Shown: in pieces, positions 16,250 through 24,415 of the stretch
Layout of the letters: each line of letters opens with the position of its first letter
Numbering within the stretch: position 1 is the first letter of the stretch
Source of the DNA: CAJWPI01 sp964571215
Lineage (GTDB): Bacteria; Pseudomonadota; Gammaproteobacteria; Magnimaribacterales; Magnimaribacteraceae
Reading direction: 5' to 3'
Assembly: GCA_964571215.1 (NCBI GenBank)
Contig: CAZMZZ010000020.1
Location: 1 to 26,580, forward strand
Length of the DNA: 26,580 nucleotides
Position numbers and translations under genes: made by a program
Notes under the pieces: model-generated
Seen by the model: only the letters and a program-made list of their open reading frames with translations
Told to the model about the DNA's origin: nothing
Databases searched by the model: none

Positions 16250-17689
16250 TTATGAAGTCGAAGAAGTGTTTTCAGTTTTCTTTTTATAGGGGGGAACAAA
16301 ACCTGCTAACTTCATTAAGTCTAGTTTAGGCTGCTTGTATATAGACTTGGCATGACTAAATTCTTTAAATCCTTCTTCTCCATGATATGACCCCATGCCG
16401 CTTGGACCAATACCACCAAAGGGAAGGTTCTCTTGGCCTACATGCCAAATTACATCATTTAAAGTAACTCCTCCTGAAACTGTTCTTTTTAAAACATGAT
16501 CTTGTTCCCTTGAATCTTCACCAAAATAATATAGTCCCAATGGTCTTTCTTTGCTATTAATGTAGTCTATAGACTCCTGTAGTTCTTCTGTGGATTTTAT
16601 TGGAAGCACTGGACCAAAAATCTCTTCCTGCATAATTTTCATATCTTCTGTAGGATTAAGAATTAAGGTGGGTGGGATCTTGTGATGTTCTTGTTGGCTA
16701 AAATCCTCCTCTGATGGATTTATCTCTACCACTTCAGCTCCTTTTGACTGTGCATCTTCTATATACGATTTAATTCTCTCATAATGCTTTTGATTAATAA
16801 TAGAGGTGTAATCTTCATTATCTTTTATGCTTGGAAACATCGAGCTAACTACTTTCTTACTTTCTTTTACAAAAGAATCTATCTTGTTTTTTGGAATAAG
16901 AGCATAGTCAGGAGCTAGACAGATTTGACCAGCGTTCATTGTCTTACCGACCATAACTCTTCTTGCCACGTTTGATATATCAGCACTTTCTCCAACAACT
17001 ACAGGAGATTTTCCGCCAAGCTCTAGAGTGAGAGGTACTAGATTATCTGAAGCTGCTTTCATAACATGTTTAGCAATTTCGGTACCACCAGTAAAAATCA
17101 TATGATCAAAAGGCAAACTGCTAAAAGCAGCTCCAATTTCAGGGTCACCATTAAAAACTGCTGCCTCTGATTCGTCATAAAAATCTTTAAACATTTCTTC
17201 TAAGAGAGAAGAAGTTGAAGGAGTCATTTCTGAAGGTTTAATCATAGTTCTATTGCCTGCTGCGAAAATACCCGCTAAAGGCATCAAAATTAAATTAACA
17301 GGAAAGTTCCAAGGACTTATGACACCTACTGTCCCTTTAGGCTGATATTCTATCCAAGCCTTAGCTCCTAGTATTTTTATAAGAGAACCTAAACCAGGAA
17401 CTACAGGCGACCTTTTATCAGGTTTAGTCCATCTTTTAATGTGTTTCTTTGCATGATTTAAGGATCCTACTGAAGATTCCACCTCAGTCATCACACTCAT
17501 GACAGGATCTCTATTGCCAAAATCCTGTTGTAAAGACTCAATTATCTTTTTCTCGTATTTTTTAACCATCGATATACACCGATCAATTCGATCAAGGCGT
17601 AATTCCAAACTAGGAGGGCCTTCTTTTATTTGGGTTTGTTTCTGAAGATCTAGTACCCTCTTCATTTCTGATATAACTGCATTATTCAT
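16250..17689 (-). CDS. Aldehyde dehydrogenase, coniferyl-aldehyde dehydrogenase-like
   Basis: An NAD(P)-dependent aldehyde dehydrogenase of 479 residues, class 3/coniferyl aldehyde dehydrogenase type, oxidising an aldehyde to the acid. It keeps the key residues: Asn128 in ISPWNFP, Glu223 in TLELGGKSP and the nucleophile Cys257 in NAGQICLAP. The substrate-recognition part IIESLQQDFGNRDP at the N terminus and LPFGGIGPSGMGSYHGEEGF near the C terminus are typical of the group, whose substrates include aromatic, fatty and terpenoid aldehydes. It follows the two SDR genes and an MFS transporter on the same strand with 15-49 nt gaps, suggesting a small catabolic set. The exact substrate is unknown. 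Confidence 0.88.
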   Translation of the reverse strand: MNNAVISEMKRVLDLQKQTQIKEGPPSLELRLDRIDRCISMVKKYEKKIIESLQQDFGNRDPVMSVMTEVESSVGSLNHAKKHIKRWTKPDKRSPVVPGLGSLIKILGAKAWIEYQPKGTVGVISPWNFPVNLILMPLAGIFAAGNRTMIKPSEMTPSTSSLLEEMFKDFYDESEAAVFNGDPEIGAAFSSLPFDHMIFTGGTEIAKHVMKAASDNLVPLTLELGGKSPVVVGESADISNVARRVMVGKTMNAGQICLAPDYALIPKNKIDSFVKESKKVVSSMFPSIKDNEDYTSIINQKHYERIKSYIEDAQSKGAEVVEINPSEEDFSQQEHHKIPPTLILNPTEDMKIMQEEIFGPVLPIKSTEELQESIDYINSKERPLGLYYFGEDSREQDHVLKRTVSGGVTLNDVIWHVGQENLPFGGIGPSGMGSYHGEEGFKEFSHAKSIYKQPKLDLMKLAGFVPPYKKKTENTSSTS

Positions 17690-17715
17690 AATAAACTTCT
17701 AAAGTTAAATGCACA

Positions 17716-18600
17716 TTATACTGATCTTTTAGCTTTGTCTTTTTCATTAGTCTTCTTTATAGAATTTTTAATATTTTCCCAATCGTCATCTGAAAGGGTA
17801 GAAAGGTGTCTAAATGTACCTCCAGTAAGATATTCAGCTCCATCAAGAGCTATAGTTTGACCATTTAAGTAATCACAACCATCTGACATCAAAAATGTAG
17901 CTAAGTTCCCTAATTCTTCCATTTCTCCTACTCTCCCCATTGGGTTTTGGTTGTAATTGCTAGCCCCACCTTCTTCATCTATTTCTTGATTTGGATTCAA
18001 TCTAGCCCAAGCACCTTCAGTAGGAAACGGGCCCGGTGCTATTGCATTTATTCTTACCCCTGTCCTACCCCATTCAACCGCTAAAGATTTGGTCATTGCA
18101 TGGATACCACTTTTAGACATTGCAGAAGGTACTACAAAAGCAGAGCCGGTCCACACCCATGTAGCTAAAATTGAGATAATACTTCCTTTATGTTCCATTT
18201 CTAGCCATCTTTTTCCTACAGAATGAGTGACATAAAAAGTTCCATGAAAAACTATACTAGCTATAGCATCAAATCCTCTGTGGGAAAGATCTTTAGTTCT
18301 AGAAATAAAGTTTCCTGCTGCATTATTAACTAAACCATCTAGGGGTCCTTCTGAGAAGATCTCTTCTATAGTTTGATCAACATCTTGAGGAGCTCTGATA
18401 TCTAAAGGATAAAATTTAACCAACCCCCCTTGTTCTTCCATTAATTCATTAGCAGCTTCTTCGAGCACTTCTCCTCTTCTACCACATATAATTACCTCTG
18501 AACCATACTTTAAGAAATATCTAGAAATTTCTTTACCTAATCCAGTTCCACCTCCAGTTACAAGAATTCTTTTTCCTTTTAATAGATCTTTTTTAAACAT
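17716..18600 (-). CDS. SDR-family oxidoreductase, 2,4-dienoyl-CoA reductase-like
   Basis: A 294-residue short-chain dehydrogenase with the NADP-binding TGGGTGLG (15-22) and NNAAGNF (92-98). The sequence around FVVPSAMSKSG (155-165), PGPFPTEGAWARL and the C-terminal extension is close to mitochondrial/peroxisomal 2,4-dienoyl-CoA reductases, which reduce dienoyl-CoA from unsaturated fatty acids. The usual SDR YxxxK reads SxxxK (Ser159, Lys163), as in that subfamily. By my recollection of human DECR1 the separate catalytic Tyr aligns with Trp148 here, so the activity may differ. A clear AGGAG precedes the ATG. The beta-oxidation/ETF genes elsewhere in the window fit such a role, but this is inference. 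Confidence 0.83.
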   Translation of the reverse strand: MFKKDLLKGKRILVTGGGTGLGKEISRYFLKYGSEVIICGRRGEVLEEAANELMEEQGGLVKFYPLDIRAPQDVDQTIEEIFSEGPLDGLVNNAAGNFISRTKDLSHRGFDAIASIVFHGTFYVTHSVGKRWLEMEHKGSIISILATWVWTGSAFVVPSAMSKSGIHAMTKSLAVEWGRTGVRINAIAPGPFPTEGAWARLNPNQEIDEEGGASNYNQNPMGRVGEMEELGNLATFLMSDGCDYLNGQTIALDGAEYLTGGTFRHLSTLSDDDWENIKNSIKKTNEKDKAKRSV

Positions 18601-18615
18601 AAAGTCTCCTATTTA

Positions 18616-19392
18616 TTATCTTCCAAGTGTTGTGCCCCCATCTAAAGGTATAAGTGCACCAGTTATATAAGCGCTTCCTTTTCCACCAAGAAATAAAGAA
18701 GTAGCGATCATATCCTCCTCTTTTCCTGATCTTCCCAATGGTGTTGAGTTACCAGCATAATCTAAGAAAGTCTCTTCACCTACCATAAAATCAGTCATTT
18801 TACTTGGAAAGGGGCCTGGCGAAATAGTATTTACATTGATGGCATCCTTAGCTAATTCTTTGGCTAATACTCTAGTTAAATGATGTAAAGCTGCTTTACT
18901 AGTGTTATAAGCATAAGCATTAAGTCCTCCGGATAATGAACCCGCCGGAGAGCCTATGTTTATTATTCGTGAAGGGTCATCACTTACGCCTGCTTTTCTT
19001 AATAAAGGCAACAGCTCTTTTATTAATTGAAATGGTGAGCTTACATTTATTCTCATTACCATATCCCATGAATCCATTGGGTATTCTGCTAGAGGAGCTC
19101 CCCAAGTTTTTCCAGCATTGTTAACTAATAAATTAATTTTTGATTCTTTGGATTTTATTTCTTCAGATAAAGCAGTAACTCCTTCACAAGTAGATAAGTC
19201 TGATTGAATGTAAATACACTCTCCTTCTTGGGATAACTTCTCTGCTTCTTCTTTCCCAACTTGAGAATTTCTAGAACAAATATAGACCTTAGCTCCAGAT
19301 CTTATATATCCTTTAGCTATCATTAAACCAACCCCTCTAGTACCTCCAGTTATGAGTGCTACTTTGTTCTTAACTGAAAATAAATTACTCAT
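18616..19392 (-). CDS. SDR-family oxidoreductase, classical type (RhlG-like)
   Basis: A classical short-chain dehydrogenase of 258 residues with a full active site: cofactor motif TGGTRGVG (15-22), NNAG (91-94), Ser148, and Tyr162-x-x-x-Lys166 in AYNTSK. SPGPFPSKM and a C-terminal GALIPLDGG complete the fold. SRIINIGSPAGS and the long insertion resemble RhlG-type beta-ketoacyl reductases, but substrates of this group are diverse. A good AAAGGAG lies just before the ATG, and the next SDR gene follows after 15 nt. Exact function unknown. Confidence 0.85.
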   Translation of the reverse strand: MSNLFSVKNKVALITGGTRGVGLMIAKGYIRSGAKVYICSRNSQVGKEEAEKLSQEGECIYIQSDLSTCEGVTALSEEIKSKESKINLLVNNAGKTWGAPLAEYPMDSWDMVMRINVSSPFQLIKELLPLLRKAGVSDDPSRIINIGSPAGSLSGGLNAYAYNTSKAALHHLTRVLAKELAKDAINVNTISPGPFPSKMTDFMVGEETFLDYAGNSTPLGRSGKEEDMIATSLFLGGKGSAYITGALIPLDGGTTLGR

Positions 19393-19441
19393 ATACTATT
19401 CTCCTTTCTATTAGTACCAATAATATCACTTAATAACTGCT

Positions 19442-20722
19442 CTAAAGAGCACCATTTAAAGCATTTTCATTTTTAGAAATATATCTTTTATTTCTTATCC
19501 AGTTATGTCTTTTATTAAGTTCTATAAAAAGAATAGCAAGACACATAATTATGAAACCAAATAAAAAAGGAGCTTTAGGAGTAATTTGACTATATAGAGG
19601 CATAATAACTAAAGGTGAAATAATATGACCTATTGGAATAACCATACCTAAAAAACCACTTGCTGCTCCTTGGTTAGCCTTTCCTACAGAAAGAGAAAGA
19701 GAGGCTGAGATACCTGGGCCTAACAAACCAGCACCTATTCCATATACAAATAATGGTAAATAAACAGATAAAAGAGAGTTACTAAAAGAAATACCCAAAA
19801 ATGAGAATGTAATTAAAAAAGAACCAAAACGAATGAGATTTCCAGGTAAGACTTTTAGTCTATCTGCAAATAATAATTGACCTGTAATAATTCCTAAAGC
19901 AGTTAACATAAAACCTAAGCTCGCAAATGTTATAGGTTGATTAAAAGAGTAGCCTAAAAAAGAAATACCAGATGTTGGGATTATGATATCTTCAAAAAAG
20001 AAAGAAGATGTCTGCACTAAAGAAGCGTTACAGATTCCAAAGCATCCAGATACTAATAAGAAAGGCCATACTGAAGAATCTAAAAAAGAAAGTTCTTTTT
20101 TAAGTGCTTTATTAGTTTGAAGTTTTCTTGAAGTTGGTTGATAAGAAATTGATATTGCCACTATCAATGCCATTATTCCAAATAATAAAAAAGGTGTTGT
20201 GTAAGAAATAAGAATAAGGAATCCTGCAATTGCTGGACCTAGGATTCTTCCGAAAGAAAAACCAGAGTCTAGACGAGCAAATGCCCTGCTTCTATCTTTG
20301 ATATCAGTTATATCTGCGATCCAAGCTCCTGAAGCTGGTCTGGTAGCACTTCCCAAAATTCCATTAATTAGCCTAGCTAGAACTAATAAGAAAAATAAAA
20401 TTCCTCCAGTTATTATAGACTTCTGTCCTAAAAGGATTGTGCTACTAAAAAATATTAAGGATACAGCAAAGCCAACCAAGCCTATAATAATGACCCTCTT
20501 TCTTCCTATTCGATCACTGAGCTTGCCCCAAAATGGGCTAAGAATTATCCAGGCTAAGGCAGATATTGCAAATATGGAGCCTATTTGTATTTCTGTTAAA
20601 CCCATATCTCTGGCTAAAGGAGGAATTGTAATAAATACTATTGATTGGCCAGCTCCAATACAAAATAGACCTGCTGCTAAATACCATATGGTTGCAGGAA
20701 GCTCACGCCCAATTTCTTTCAT
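19442..20722 (-). CDS. Major facilitator superfamily transporter, TetA/multidrug-like
   Basis: A 12-helix inner-membrane transporter of 426 residues. The first half has motif A between helices 2 and 3 (FWGKLSDRIGRKRVI, about 64-78) and the helix-5 region SGFSFGRILGPAIAGF, which resembles motif C of drug/proton antiporters. The second half repeats the fold, ending in a short cytoplasmic tail. The resemblance is to TetA- and efflux-type proteins, so export is plausible, but its place between trpS and two SDR genes suggests it may serve the adjacent catabolic set. The substrate cannot be inferred. Confidence 0.85.
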   Translation of the reverse strand: MKEIGRELPATIWYLAAGLFCIGAGQSIVFITIPPLARDMGLTEIQIGSIFAISALAWIILSPFWGKLSDRIGRKRVIIIGLVGFAVSLIFFSSTILLGQKSIITGGILFFLLVLARLINGILGSATRPASGAWIADITDIKDRSRAFARLDSGFSFGRILGPAIAGFLILISYTTPFLLFGIMALIVAISISYQPTSRKLQTNKALKKELSFLDSSVWPFLLVSGCFGICNASLVQTSSFFFEDIIIPTSGISFLGYSFNQPITFASLGFMLTALGIITGQLLFADRLKVLPGNLIRFGSFLITFSFLGISFSNSLLSVYLPLFVYGIGAGLLGPGISASLSLSVGKANQGAASGFLGMVIPIGHIISPLVIMPLYSQITPKAPFLFGFIIMCLAILFIELNKRHNWIRNKRYISKNENALNGAL

Positions 20723-20752
20723 TGTTAAATAAATTTTCTTGTGAAAATTTTT

Positions 20753-21763
20753 TTAAAAGCTCTTTATTCCAACTGCTCTTCTAATTTCTAAAATAAGAGG
20801 TGAACTTACTTCATGAGCTTTAGATGCTCCCTCTTGAAGAATCTTTTCTATTTCCCCTTTATCCATAATTATTCTTTTATATTCTTTTCTGTAAGGTTCT
20901 AACCTGTCTAGAAGCAGATCAAATAGTCTCTCTTTTGCTTCTCCCCAAGCTATCCCTTCTGAGTATTCAAATTGGAAGTCTGATATCTCTTTTTCATTTG
21001 CAAAAGACTTAAAAATTTTAAAAATTGAACAACTCTCTGTCTCTTTAGGTTCTCCTGGTTTTAAAGAATTCGTCTTTATTCTCATAACGCTTTTTCTAAA
21101 TTCATCTTTTGTTTTAAATACTGGAATAACATTGTTATAACTTTTGCTCATTTTATTACCATCAAGCCCTGGGATTACTCCAGACTCTTTATTAATCTGA
21201 GGACTGGGAATAGTAAAGATATCTCCGTAATGATGATTAAATCTTCGAGCTATTTCTCTTGTCATCTCTAAATGTTGTTTCTGATCTTGACCAACTGGGA
21301 CAATATCAGCATTGAATATAAGAATATCTGCAGCCATAAGAATAGGGTAATTAAAAAGTCCCATGGTTATTCCTTTATCGATATCTTGATTTTTGAACTG
21401 TTCATTTTTTGAAACTGCATCTTTATATGCATGAGCTCTATTCATTAGGCCTTTGGCGGTTAAGCAACTCAGTATCCAAGTTAACTCCATGATATCTTGG
21501 ATATCTGACTGTCTGTAAAAAGTTACTTTTTTTGGATCCAAACCACAAGCCAACCAACAAGCAGCTATTTCTAAGCTAGAAGAGTGTGTTAATTTAGGAT
21601 CTAGATTTTTAATAAGAGAATGATAATCAGCTAAAAAAAGAAAAGAATTAGTATCTTTATTTTTACTAGCTTTAATTGCTGGCAACACGGCACCAGCTAA
21701 GTTTCCTAAATGAGGTGTTCCGCTAGTAGTAACACCAGTTAGTACTCTTTTTTTTATTGACAA
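20753..21763 (-). CDS. trpS: Tryptophanyl-tRNA synthetase
   Basis: TrpS charges tRNA-Trp. The protein has 336 residues, normal for bacterial enzymes. The HIGH-type motif is TPHLGNLAGA (16-25), the KMSKS motif is GNKMSKSYNN (202-211) and MAADILIFNADIVPVGQDQKQHLE (split at about 143-167) is the tryptophan/adenylate pocket. The start is TTG at 21763: there is no ATG or GTG near, and an excellent AAAGGAGGG lies 5 nt upstream, so this is a confident non-ATG start. It heads the 13-gene minus-strand run and is divergent from thpR. Confidence 0.95.
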   Translation of the reverse strand: MSIKKRVLTGVTTSGTPHLGNLAGAVLPAIKASKNKDTNSFLFLADYHSLIKNLDPKLTHSSSLEIAACWLACGLDPKKVTFYRQSDIQDIMELTWILSCLTAKGLMNRAHAYKDAVSKNEQFKNQDIDKGITMGLFNYPILMAADILIFNADIVPVGQDQKQHLEMTREIARRFNHHYGDIFTIPSPQINKESGVIPGLDGNKMSKSYNNVIPVFKTKDEFRKSVMRIKTNSLKPGEPKETESCSIFKIFKSFANEKEISDFQFEYSEGIAWGEAKERLFDLLLDRLEPYRKEYKRIIMDKGEIEKILQEGASKAHEVSSPLILEIRRAVGIKSF

Positions 21764-21852
21764 ACTGACCCTCCTTTAAAGTATTTTATATTAACAAGTT
21801 AAAAAAAACTTGATTCAATGTAACTATTGACTATCATCAGGCCAAAAAAATT
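21764..21852. promoter_or_regulatory. Divergent trpS / thpR control region with an inverted repeat
   Basis: This 89-bp region separates oppositely transcribed trpS and thpR. For thpR, TTGATT (21810-21815), a 16-nt spacer and TATCAT (21832-21837) form a plausible promoter that would leave a very short leader. An inverted repeat CAAGTT-A6-AACTTG (21795-21800 and 21807-21812) lies in the middle and touches the -35. The trpS ribosome site AAAGGAGGG is at 21769-21777 on the minus strand. No T-box or leader peptide with Trp codons was seen. Confidence 0.4.
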
Positions 21853-22398
21853 ATGACAAGAATATTTATAGCTCTAACTCCTGATAATAATTTCAATAAT
21901 GAAATTATTAATCTGAAACAAGGTCTAAAGAAAGAAATGATAAAAGAAGCTCAAGTAACATGGGCTAAGGATAAACACCACCATATAACAATAAACTTTA
22001 ACGGATACATGGAACCCGAACAAATTGAAGAAATGTATGTTAAATTTGAAGAGATAGAGGTAATGGGCAGTATTTTAAATCTTGAAATAACTGGAATCAA
22101 TTATTTTCCTAATGAAAATGGTCAAGTTATTGTTGCAAATGTTACTCTTTCTTCTCAACTACAAAAATTACAACAACAAGTAAAAACACTTGTAGCACAA
22201 ATAGGTTTTGATACACAATTGAAAGCTTTCAGGCCGCATATTACTCTAGCAAGATTTAAAGATAAGAATAGACCAATCAGAGAGCTAAAAAGCCTTGAAG
22301 AACCTCTTAAAGCAACATTTATTTCTTTAGATGTCTATGAAAGTGCATCTAGTAAAGGGAAGGTAAGCCATAGATTAATTAAGGAGTTTAAATTCTAG
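21853..22398 (+). CDS. thpR: RNA 2',3'-cyclic phosphodiesterase ThpR (LigT / 2H family)
   Basis: A 2H-family phosphoesterase of 181 residues that opens 2',3'-cyclic phosphates to 2'-phosphates and, in vitro, ligates tRNA halves by 2'-5' bonds. Both HxT motifs are present: His44-Ile-Thr46 in HHITINF and His129-Ile-Thr131 in FRPHITLARF. The N terminus MTRIFIALTP and the C-terminal ending SHRLIKEFKF are typical. The gene is monocistronic in appearance, with a structured non-coding segment directly after the stop. Identity is secure. Confidence 0.92.
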   Translation: MTRIFIALTPDNNFNNEIINLKQGLKKEMIKEAQVTWAKDKHHHITINFNGYMEPEQIEEMYVKFEEIEVMGSILNLEITGINYFPNENGQVIVANVTLSSQLQKLQQQVKTLVAQIGFDTQLKAFRPHITLARFKDKNRPIRELKSLEEPLKATFISLDVYESASSKGKVSHRLIKEFKF

Positions 22399-22550
22399 AA
22401 GTGCGAAGTTGAAGGGGTCAGTGTGGGTTTTACACTGTACGGCTAGTACCCTTTCTGCCGCAGGTGGCCAACTTTCGCTGTTCCTTTCACCCTTCTCCTT
22501 CTGTCCATCTTCTTCTAAATCTGGGTCTCGAGGTCCAGTTTCTTCCGAAA
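22399..22550 (+). ncRNA. Candidate structured RNA or thpR 3'-UTR element
   Basis: This stretch after thpR is clearly richer in G+C than its AT-rich flanks and holds nested stems. GCGAAGTTG (22403-22411) pairs with CAACTTTCGC (22469-22478) with one bulge; inside, AAGGGGT (22412-22418) pairs with ACCCTTT (22448-22454) and CAGTGT (22419-22424) with ACACTG (22432-22437). Further on, CTGGGTC (22521-22527) and GGTCCAG (22532-22538) form a 7-bp hairpin with a TCGA loop. Three pairs are G-U wobbles only if the plus strand is the RNA; on the minus strand they would be A-C mismatches, so plus is favoured. The 22480-22520 part is pyrimidine-rich. No match to tmRNA, RNase P, 6S or SRP RNA was recognised, and no promoter of its own was found. 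Confidence 0.5.
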
Positions 22551-22569
22551 AATAGCTTATTGTTATTTT
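22549..22569. terminator. Possible bidirectional terminator between thpR/RNA and the LOG gene
   Basis: AAAATAGC (22549-22556) and GTTATTTT (22562-22569) form an 8-bp stem with one G-U pair and a 5-nt loop. It lies between convergent genes and has A-runs and T-runs on its flanks, so it could end transcription both ways, but the T-run is mostly in the stem. The remaining 22570-22683 is very AT-rich, and I see nothing else in it. Confidence 0.35.
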
Positions 22570-22683
22570 GCCAACTTAAAAAAAATTTGCAACCTTTATA
22601 GAAAAATTTAAATACTAATTAATTTAAAAAATAATTTATATAATCAATGTTTTATATTAATTAACTTAAAAATTAAAGATAGT

Positions 22684-23283
22684 TCAATCTATTGATAATT
22701 CTTTTCTTCCTAGTCTCTTAAACCAGTCTCTTCCATCTTTCTTTTTAAATTTCTTAATATTTAAGAGAGTTTCAGAAACTGAATTACAAAGTATTAGGTC
22801 TTCAAAAGTTGATGGTGGTAAAAAATCTTCATCTACAGCTTTCTTAGTAAATTTATAAAGCTCTGTATAGTAATTATCTACATTTAAAAGAACTATAGGT
22901 TTAGAGTATATACCTAATTGATTCCAAGCTAGAGCTTCATAAAACTCCTCCCAGGTACCTACCCCTCCTGGCAAAGCTATGATTGCATCAGAGAGTTCTG
23001 CCATTTTTGCTTTTCTTTCATGCATAGTAGAAACTATGATTAACTCGGTAAGACCCTTATGACCAACCTCTATATCATTTAATTGTTCAGTTATTACTCC
23101 AATGACCTTTCCACCGTTAGTTAAAACTGAATCAGCGGTTTTACCCATTAGCCCTAAGCTTCCTCCTCCATAAACCATAAGGTAGTTTTCTTTAGCTATT
23201 GCCCTTCCTAAATCTTCAGCAATTGCAGAATAACTATCTCTTTTACCTAAGCTAGAACCTGAAAATACACAGATAGATTTCAC
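22684..23283 (-). CDS. LOG-family protein (cytokinin riboside 5'-monophosphate phosphoribohydrolase type)
   Basis: A 199-residue Rossmann-fold protein of the LOG / TIGR00730 family, nucleoside-5'-monophosphate phosphoribohydrolases that release the base from nucleotides. The start is GTG at 23283, giving MKSICVFSGSS as in the family. Motifs are YGGGSLGLMG (38-47), the catalytic MHERK (87-91) and PGGVGTWEEF (105-114). In bacteria lacking cytokinin signalling the role is probably purine nucleotide turnover or removal of damaged nucleotides; that is inference. It is divergent from the FrnE-like gene, with 54 bp between. Confidence 0.9.
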   Translation of the reverse strand: MKSICVFSGSSLGKRDSYSAIAEDLGRAIAKENYLMVYGGGSLGLMGKTADSVLTNGGKVIGVITEQLNDIEVGHKGLTELIIVSTMHERKAKMAELSDAIIALPGGVGTWEEFYEALAWNQLGIYSKPIVLLNVDNYYTELYKFTKKAVDEDFLPPSTFEDLILCNSVSETLLNIKKFKKKDGRDWFKRLGRKELSID

Positions 23284-23337
23284 TATTTCGTTTTTCTCTC
23301 TTTAACATTTACTATAGTACCTAAGTTATAAATTAAT

Positions 23338-23976
23338 ATGAAAAAAAATATACTTAGAGTAGAAATAGTCTCTGATATCGTGTGCCCTTGGTGTGTAATA
23401 GGATTAAAAAACCTCAAAAAATCTTACAAGATACTTTCGAAGGAAATTATCTTTAATATTAACTGGAAACCTTATGAATTAAGACCACAAATACCCGTTC
23501 AGGGTATTGCTAGAAAAAACAACCGTTTTAACTTAAAAGGCTCCAGTGAAGCAATTCAAACTATTGGTAAGGAATTGGGGTTTAACTTCAACTTTAAAAA
23601 AATAAAAGTTATACCTAATACTTTTCTAACTCATAGACTGGTTTGGTATGTAAAACACATAAACCTCCAAAATGAATTGTATGAAAAGCTTTTTGAGGCT
23701 TACTTTACTTATGGAGTAAATATAGGATTAAAAGAAGAATTAGTTCAAATAGCTCATTCTCTAGGACTTTCTAAGAAGGAAATAAAGAACTTTCTTGACA
23801 GCGATAAAGGTATTAAAGAAATCAATCTTGAAAAAGAAGAAATAAGAGAAATGAGTATCTCCGGAGTCCCTACCTTTATTTTGAATAAAAAATATCTCCT
23901 ACAGGGTGCCCAAGATAGCACAACAATGGTACCTTTTTTTAGACGAATTTTAGAAAAAGATAACCTAAAAAATTAA
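23338..23976 (+). CDS. DsbA-family oxidoreductase, FrnE-like
   Basis: A thioredoxin-fold protein of 212 residues in the FrnE branch of the DsbA family. It has no signal peptide and is therefore probably cytoplasmic. The active-site CPWC is at 16-19 (SDIVCPWCVIG); a helical insertion (about 60-160) follows, and the cis-proline element GVPTFIL lies near 175-181. The role is thiol-disulfide exchange or isomerisation; a biosynthetic role as in FrnE itself cannot be shown. Its stop overlaps the stop of the convergent cupin gene by 3 nt. Confidence 0.9.
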   Translation: MKKNILRVEIVSDIVCPWCVIGLKNLKKSYKILSKEIIFNINWKPYELRPQIPVQGIARKNNRFNLKGSSEAIQTIGKELGFNFNFKKIKVIPNTFLTHRLVWYVKHINLQNELYEKLFEAYFTYGVNIGLKEELVQIAHSLGLSKKEIKNFLDSDKGIKEINLEKEEIREMSISGVPTFILNKKYLLQGAQDSTTMVPFFRRILEKDNLKN

Positions 23977-24326
23977 TTCCTATAAGGTTGACCGCTTGGA
24001 TGATGATAAACTACAAAATACTTTATAGCTTTACTTGATGATCCACTATGGGGAAGTAAAGCCGGTTCAATCCATACATCGTCTTCATTAAATTCTCTGA
24101 TATCCCCATCAAAATCTACAATAACATCACCGCTAATTAAATAAGCAGTTGCTGGTGAGGGGTGAGTATGAGTAGGTATGACTATAGGTCCATCCGATTC
24201 TTTTAGTTGTACAGTCATGCTCATGCCATTTCCAATTGGAGTGGTCTTCTCATATAAAGTGCTTATTTTGGCTGCATTAACTGTAGAGTAAGCAAAGAAT
24301 AAAAGAGTAATTAAAAAAAATTTCAT
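23973..24326 (-). CDS. Small secreted cupin-domain protein
   Basis: A 117-residue protein. The first ~18 residues look like a signal peptide (MKFFLITLLFFAYSTVNA), so it is probably periplasmic. The rest is one cupin domain: HTHPSPATAYLISGDV with His53 and His55, a following acidic turn, and a second motif LLPHSGSS with His93, giving the usual three-histidine metal set, with Glu less clear. The function is unknown; small secreted cupins may bind metal or a small ligand. An AGG-containing Shine-Dalgarno (GGAGG, minus strand) precedes the start. Confidence 0.83.
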   Translation of the reverse strand: MKFFLITLLFFAYSTVNAAKISTLYEKTTPIGNGMSMTVQLKESDGPIVIPTHTHPSPATAYLISGDVIVDFDGDIREFNEDDVWIEPALLPHSGSSSKAIKYFVVYHHPSGQPYRN

Positions 24327-24415
24327 AAAACCTCCAAAATTATAAGTACATAGTTTAGCTTATAAGTTGAAATGTGAGTGGTTAAGTAAGAACATATCTA
24401 TCTATATTCCTAGCC

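Noticed and set aside
20298..20732. A 144-residue plus-strand frame
   Set aside because: It lies fully opposite the MFS transporter gene, which has clear family motifs; a shadow frame.
22399..22550. RNase P, tmRNA, 6S or SRP RNA for the structured segment
   Set aside because: None of the conserved blocks (for example GAGGAAAGUCC of RNase P, or the tRNA-like end of tmRNA) appears on either strand.
22375..22575. A 67-codon open frame on the minus strand through the thpR downstream segment
   Set aside because: It has no usable start codon, runs into thpR antisense, and the wobble-pair pattern favours a plus-strand RNA.
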